Positions 14,303 to 15,785 of a stretch of 15,785 bases of DNA are shown piece by piece. The position numbers were made by a program, and so were the translations under genes. Positions within the stretch are counted from its first letter, which is position 1; each line of letters starts with the position of its first letter. The notes under the pieces were generated by a model. It was not told the DNA's origin, searched no databases, and saw nothing but the letters and a program-made list of their open reading frames with translations. Source of the stretch: Chthonomonas sp035294165 (GTDB lineage: Bacteria > Armatimonadota > Chthonomonadetes > Chthonomonadales > Chthonomonadaceae); the NCBI RefSeq assembly GCF_035294165.1, contig NZ_DATGLN010000131.1, positions 1-15,785 of the forward strand. The letters are read 5' to 3'.

Positions 14303-15757
14303 CTAGGCCTCCGCAGTGCCCGTCGTGTGCTCAATCTCCGTCGTCTCAGCCTCATGTCCATGATGGCCGAAGTGGAACCGGCGCCAAACAAGGTCGCGCA
14401 TCTCGAAGACGGAGATCATCGGAGCAAAGCGCACGAACAGGAAGAAGAAGAAGGTGAATAGGCCAAATGTTCCTAAATAGACCAACACATCCCAAATCGT
14501 GTTGGTATAGTACCCCCAGGTGGCCGGCAGAAACTGGCGGGTAAGCGACACGGCGACGATCACGTAGCGCTCAAGCCACATGCCGATGCTGATGACCACC
14601 GAGATGAAGAAGAGCCAGTTAAGGTTGCGTCTTACCCACGGCAGCCACAAAGCCTGCGGGATAATACAGTTTGTGAGGATGAGGAACCAGTAGGCCAATC
14701 CATAGGGCCCGAACTGGCGAAACTCCATCATTCGCTTGTCGAAATAGTCTCCCCCAAAGTAGGCGAAGAAACACTCCATAATGTAGCCGTAGAACACGAT
14801 CAACCCCGAGGTAAGCATCATTTTGGCCATCCAGTCGAAGTGCTTCATCGTTACATAATCTTCGAGGTGATACCAGACTCTCAAGGGGATTGCCAGCATA
14901 ATGACCATGGCAAACCCTGCATACAAAGCTCCTGCCACAAAGTAGGGTGGAAAGATCGTCGCATGCCAACCGGAAACAATTCCTACCGAGAAGTCGAAAC
15001 TCACCACCGAGTGCACCGAAAGCACGAGGGGGGTTGAAAGACCGGCGAGAATAAGATAGGCCGTCTCAAAGCGCTCCCAATGGCTCGCTGCCCCACGCCA
15101 TCCTAACGAGAGAAAGGCATAGACATATTTAACTATTGGATTTTCCGCCCGATCACGCACGGTGGCGAAATCGGGTACAAGGCCTAGAAACCAGAATAGC
15201 ACAGAGATGGTGAAGTAGGTACCTACCGCAAAAACATCCCACATGAGGGGGCTTCGCCATTGAGGCCACATGGCCAGGATGTTGGGTAACGGAAACATCC
15301 AGTAGTCCACCCATGGACGCCCCGTGTGGAGCGCTGGGAAGATACCGGCGCACATAACGGCGAAGATGGTCATCGCCTCGGCAAATCGGTTGATCGAAGC
15401 GCGCCATTGCTGACGCATCAGCGCCAAAAAGGCCGAGATAAGCGTTCCGGCGTGCCCGATTCCGATCCACCACACGAAGTTGATGATCGCCCACCCCCAG
15501 CTTACCGGCTGGTTAATACCCCAAATACCTACCCCTTTAAACACGAGGTAGGTCAGAGAGATGCCGAGGACGTTGAACAGCAAGAAACCTATGGCGATCA
15601 TGATCCACCAGGGCAGTTTGTGCTTGCTCTGGCTCAGCACAACCGAAACGATTCGTTCCGTTACCGTCTCAAACGTCTGATCGCCTTCTATAAGGCCGGC
15701 AATCGCCGGATTCTCAGGGGCGCTGCTTGATGACTGGATAGAGGTCTCGTTATCCAA
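14303..15757 (-). CDS. actC: Alternative complex III subunit ActC (NrfD/PsrC-like membrane subunit)
   Basis: A 484-residue polytopic protein of the NrfD/PsrC family with about ten membrane helices. Segments such as KLPWWIMIAIGFLLFNVLGI (48-67), WWIGIGHAGTLISAFLALMR (91-110) and SVVSFDFSVGIVSGWHATIF (247-266) match ActC, the main quinol-binding membrane subunit of ACIII. The chosen start is TTG at 15757. GGAG lies seven bases upstream (15765-15768), and the N-terminal residues before the first helix are the usual acidic, Ser-rich tail. The frame stays open to the window edge, so a longer start cannot be excluded. It overlaps the predicted end of actB by eight bases, implying coupled translation. 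The C-terminal tail is His/Glu-rich. Confidence 0.93.
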   Translation of the reverse strand: MDNETSIQSSSSAPENPAIAGLIEGDQTFETVTERIVSVVLSQSKHKLPWWIMIAIGFLLFNVLGISLTYLVFKGVGIWGINQPVSWGWAIINFVWWIGIGHAGTLISAFLALMRQQWRASINRFAEAMTIFAVMCAGIFPALHTGRPWVDYWMFPLPNILAMWPQWRSPLMWDVFAVGTYFTISVLFWFLGLVPDFATVRDRAENPIVKYVYAFLSLGWRGAASHWERFETAYLILAGLSTPLVLSVHSVVSFDFSVGIVSGWHATIFPPYFVAGALYAGFAMVIMLAIPLRVWYHLEDYVTMKHFDWMAKMMLTSGLIVFYGYIMECFFAYFGGDYFDKRMMEFRQFGPYGLAYWFLILTNCIIPQALWLPWVRRNLNWLFFISVVISIGMWLERYVIVAVSLTRQFLPATWGYYTNTIWDVLVYLGTFGLFTFFFFLFVRFAPMISVFEMRDLVWRRFHFGHHGHEAETTEIEHTTGTAEA

Positions 15758-15785
15758 CTTGCTTCTCCGTTTCCGGTTCGATATC
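15750..15785 (-). CDS. C-terminal end of a preceding gene, probably ActB
   Basis: On the minus strand, the frame entering from the right edge encodes DIEPETEKQVG and stops at TAA (15750-15752). It overlaps the actC TTG by eight bases. The acidic end, the tight overlap and the fixed order actB-actC in known ACIII operons suggest the tail of the iron-sulfur/molybdopterin-like subunit ActB. Eleven residues cannot prove this, so the identity is inferred from context only. Confidence 0.4.
   Translation of the reverse strand, partial: DIEPETEKQVG

Overview
The window looks like a bacterial chromosome segment with moderate GC. It is dominated by one long respiratory operon on the minus strand (about 6300 to the right edge). 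An alternative complex III (ACIII), a caa3-type A2 oxidase, an LCP-family wall enzyme and a Tat-exported Gfo/Idh oxidoreductase would fit a lineage such as Armatimonadota (Chthonomonas-like). That assignment is inference from gene content; no search was run.

Left part (1-2089): the 3' end of a CrtI-type carotenoid desaturase (+) converges on a Tat-exported Gfo/Idh/MocA oxidoreductase (-), with a perfect 11-bp hairpin between them. The 326-bp gap 2090-2415 holds divergent promoters, including a near-consensus sigma70 promoter for the next gene.

Middle (2416-6243): a cell-envelope region on the + strand. It carries an LCP-family glycopolymer transferase, a lipoprotein that appears to combine an MltD-like lytic transglycosylase domain with an M15-like zinc peptidase domain, and a CPBP intramembrane protease. 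Ribosomal protein S21 (rpsU) lies inside this block on the minus strand. It has a TTG start and an extended -10 promoter, and it has its own divergent intergenic region with the lipoprotein gene.

Right part (6300-15785, all minus): read in the direction of transcription, the order is actB (last codons only), actC, actD, actE, actF, a conserved single-TM protein of unknown function, an SCO-type copper chaperone, coxB (CuA plus fused cytochrome c), coxA, coxC and coxD. Gaps are short and there are several 4-bp stop/start overlaps, so this is very likely one transcription unit. It encodes a quinol-to-cytochrome c oxidoreductase (ACIII) feeding electrons to a proton-pumping oxygen reductase, possibly as a physical supercomplex. 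The operon ends at a perfect 9-bp hairpin with a T-rich tail at 6251-6273.

No tRNA, rRNA, CRISPR array, insertion sequence or phage feature was seen. The most unusual items are the two-domain wall-degrading lipoprotein, its possible leaderless start, and the uncharacterised protein within the respiratory operon.
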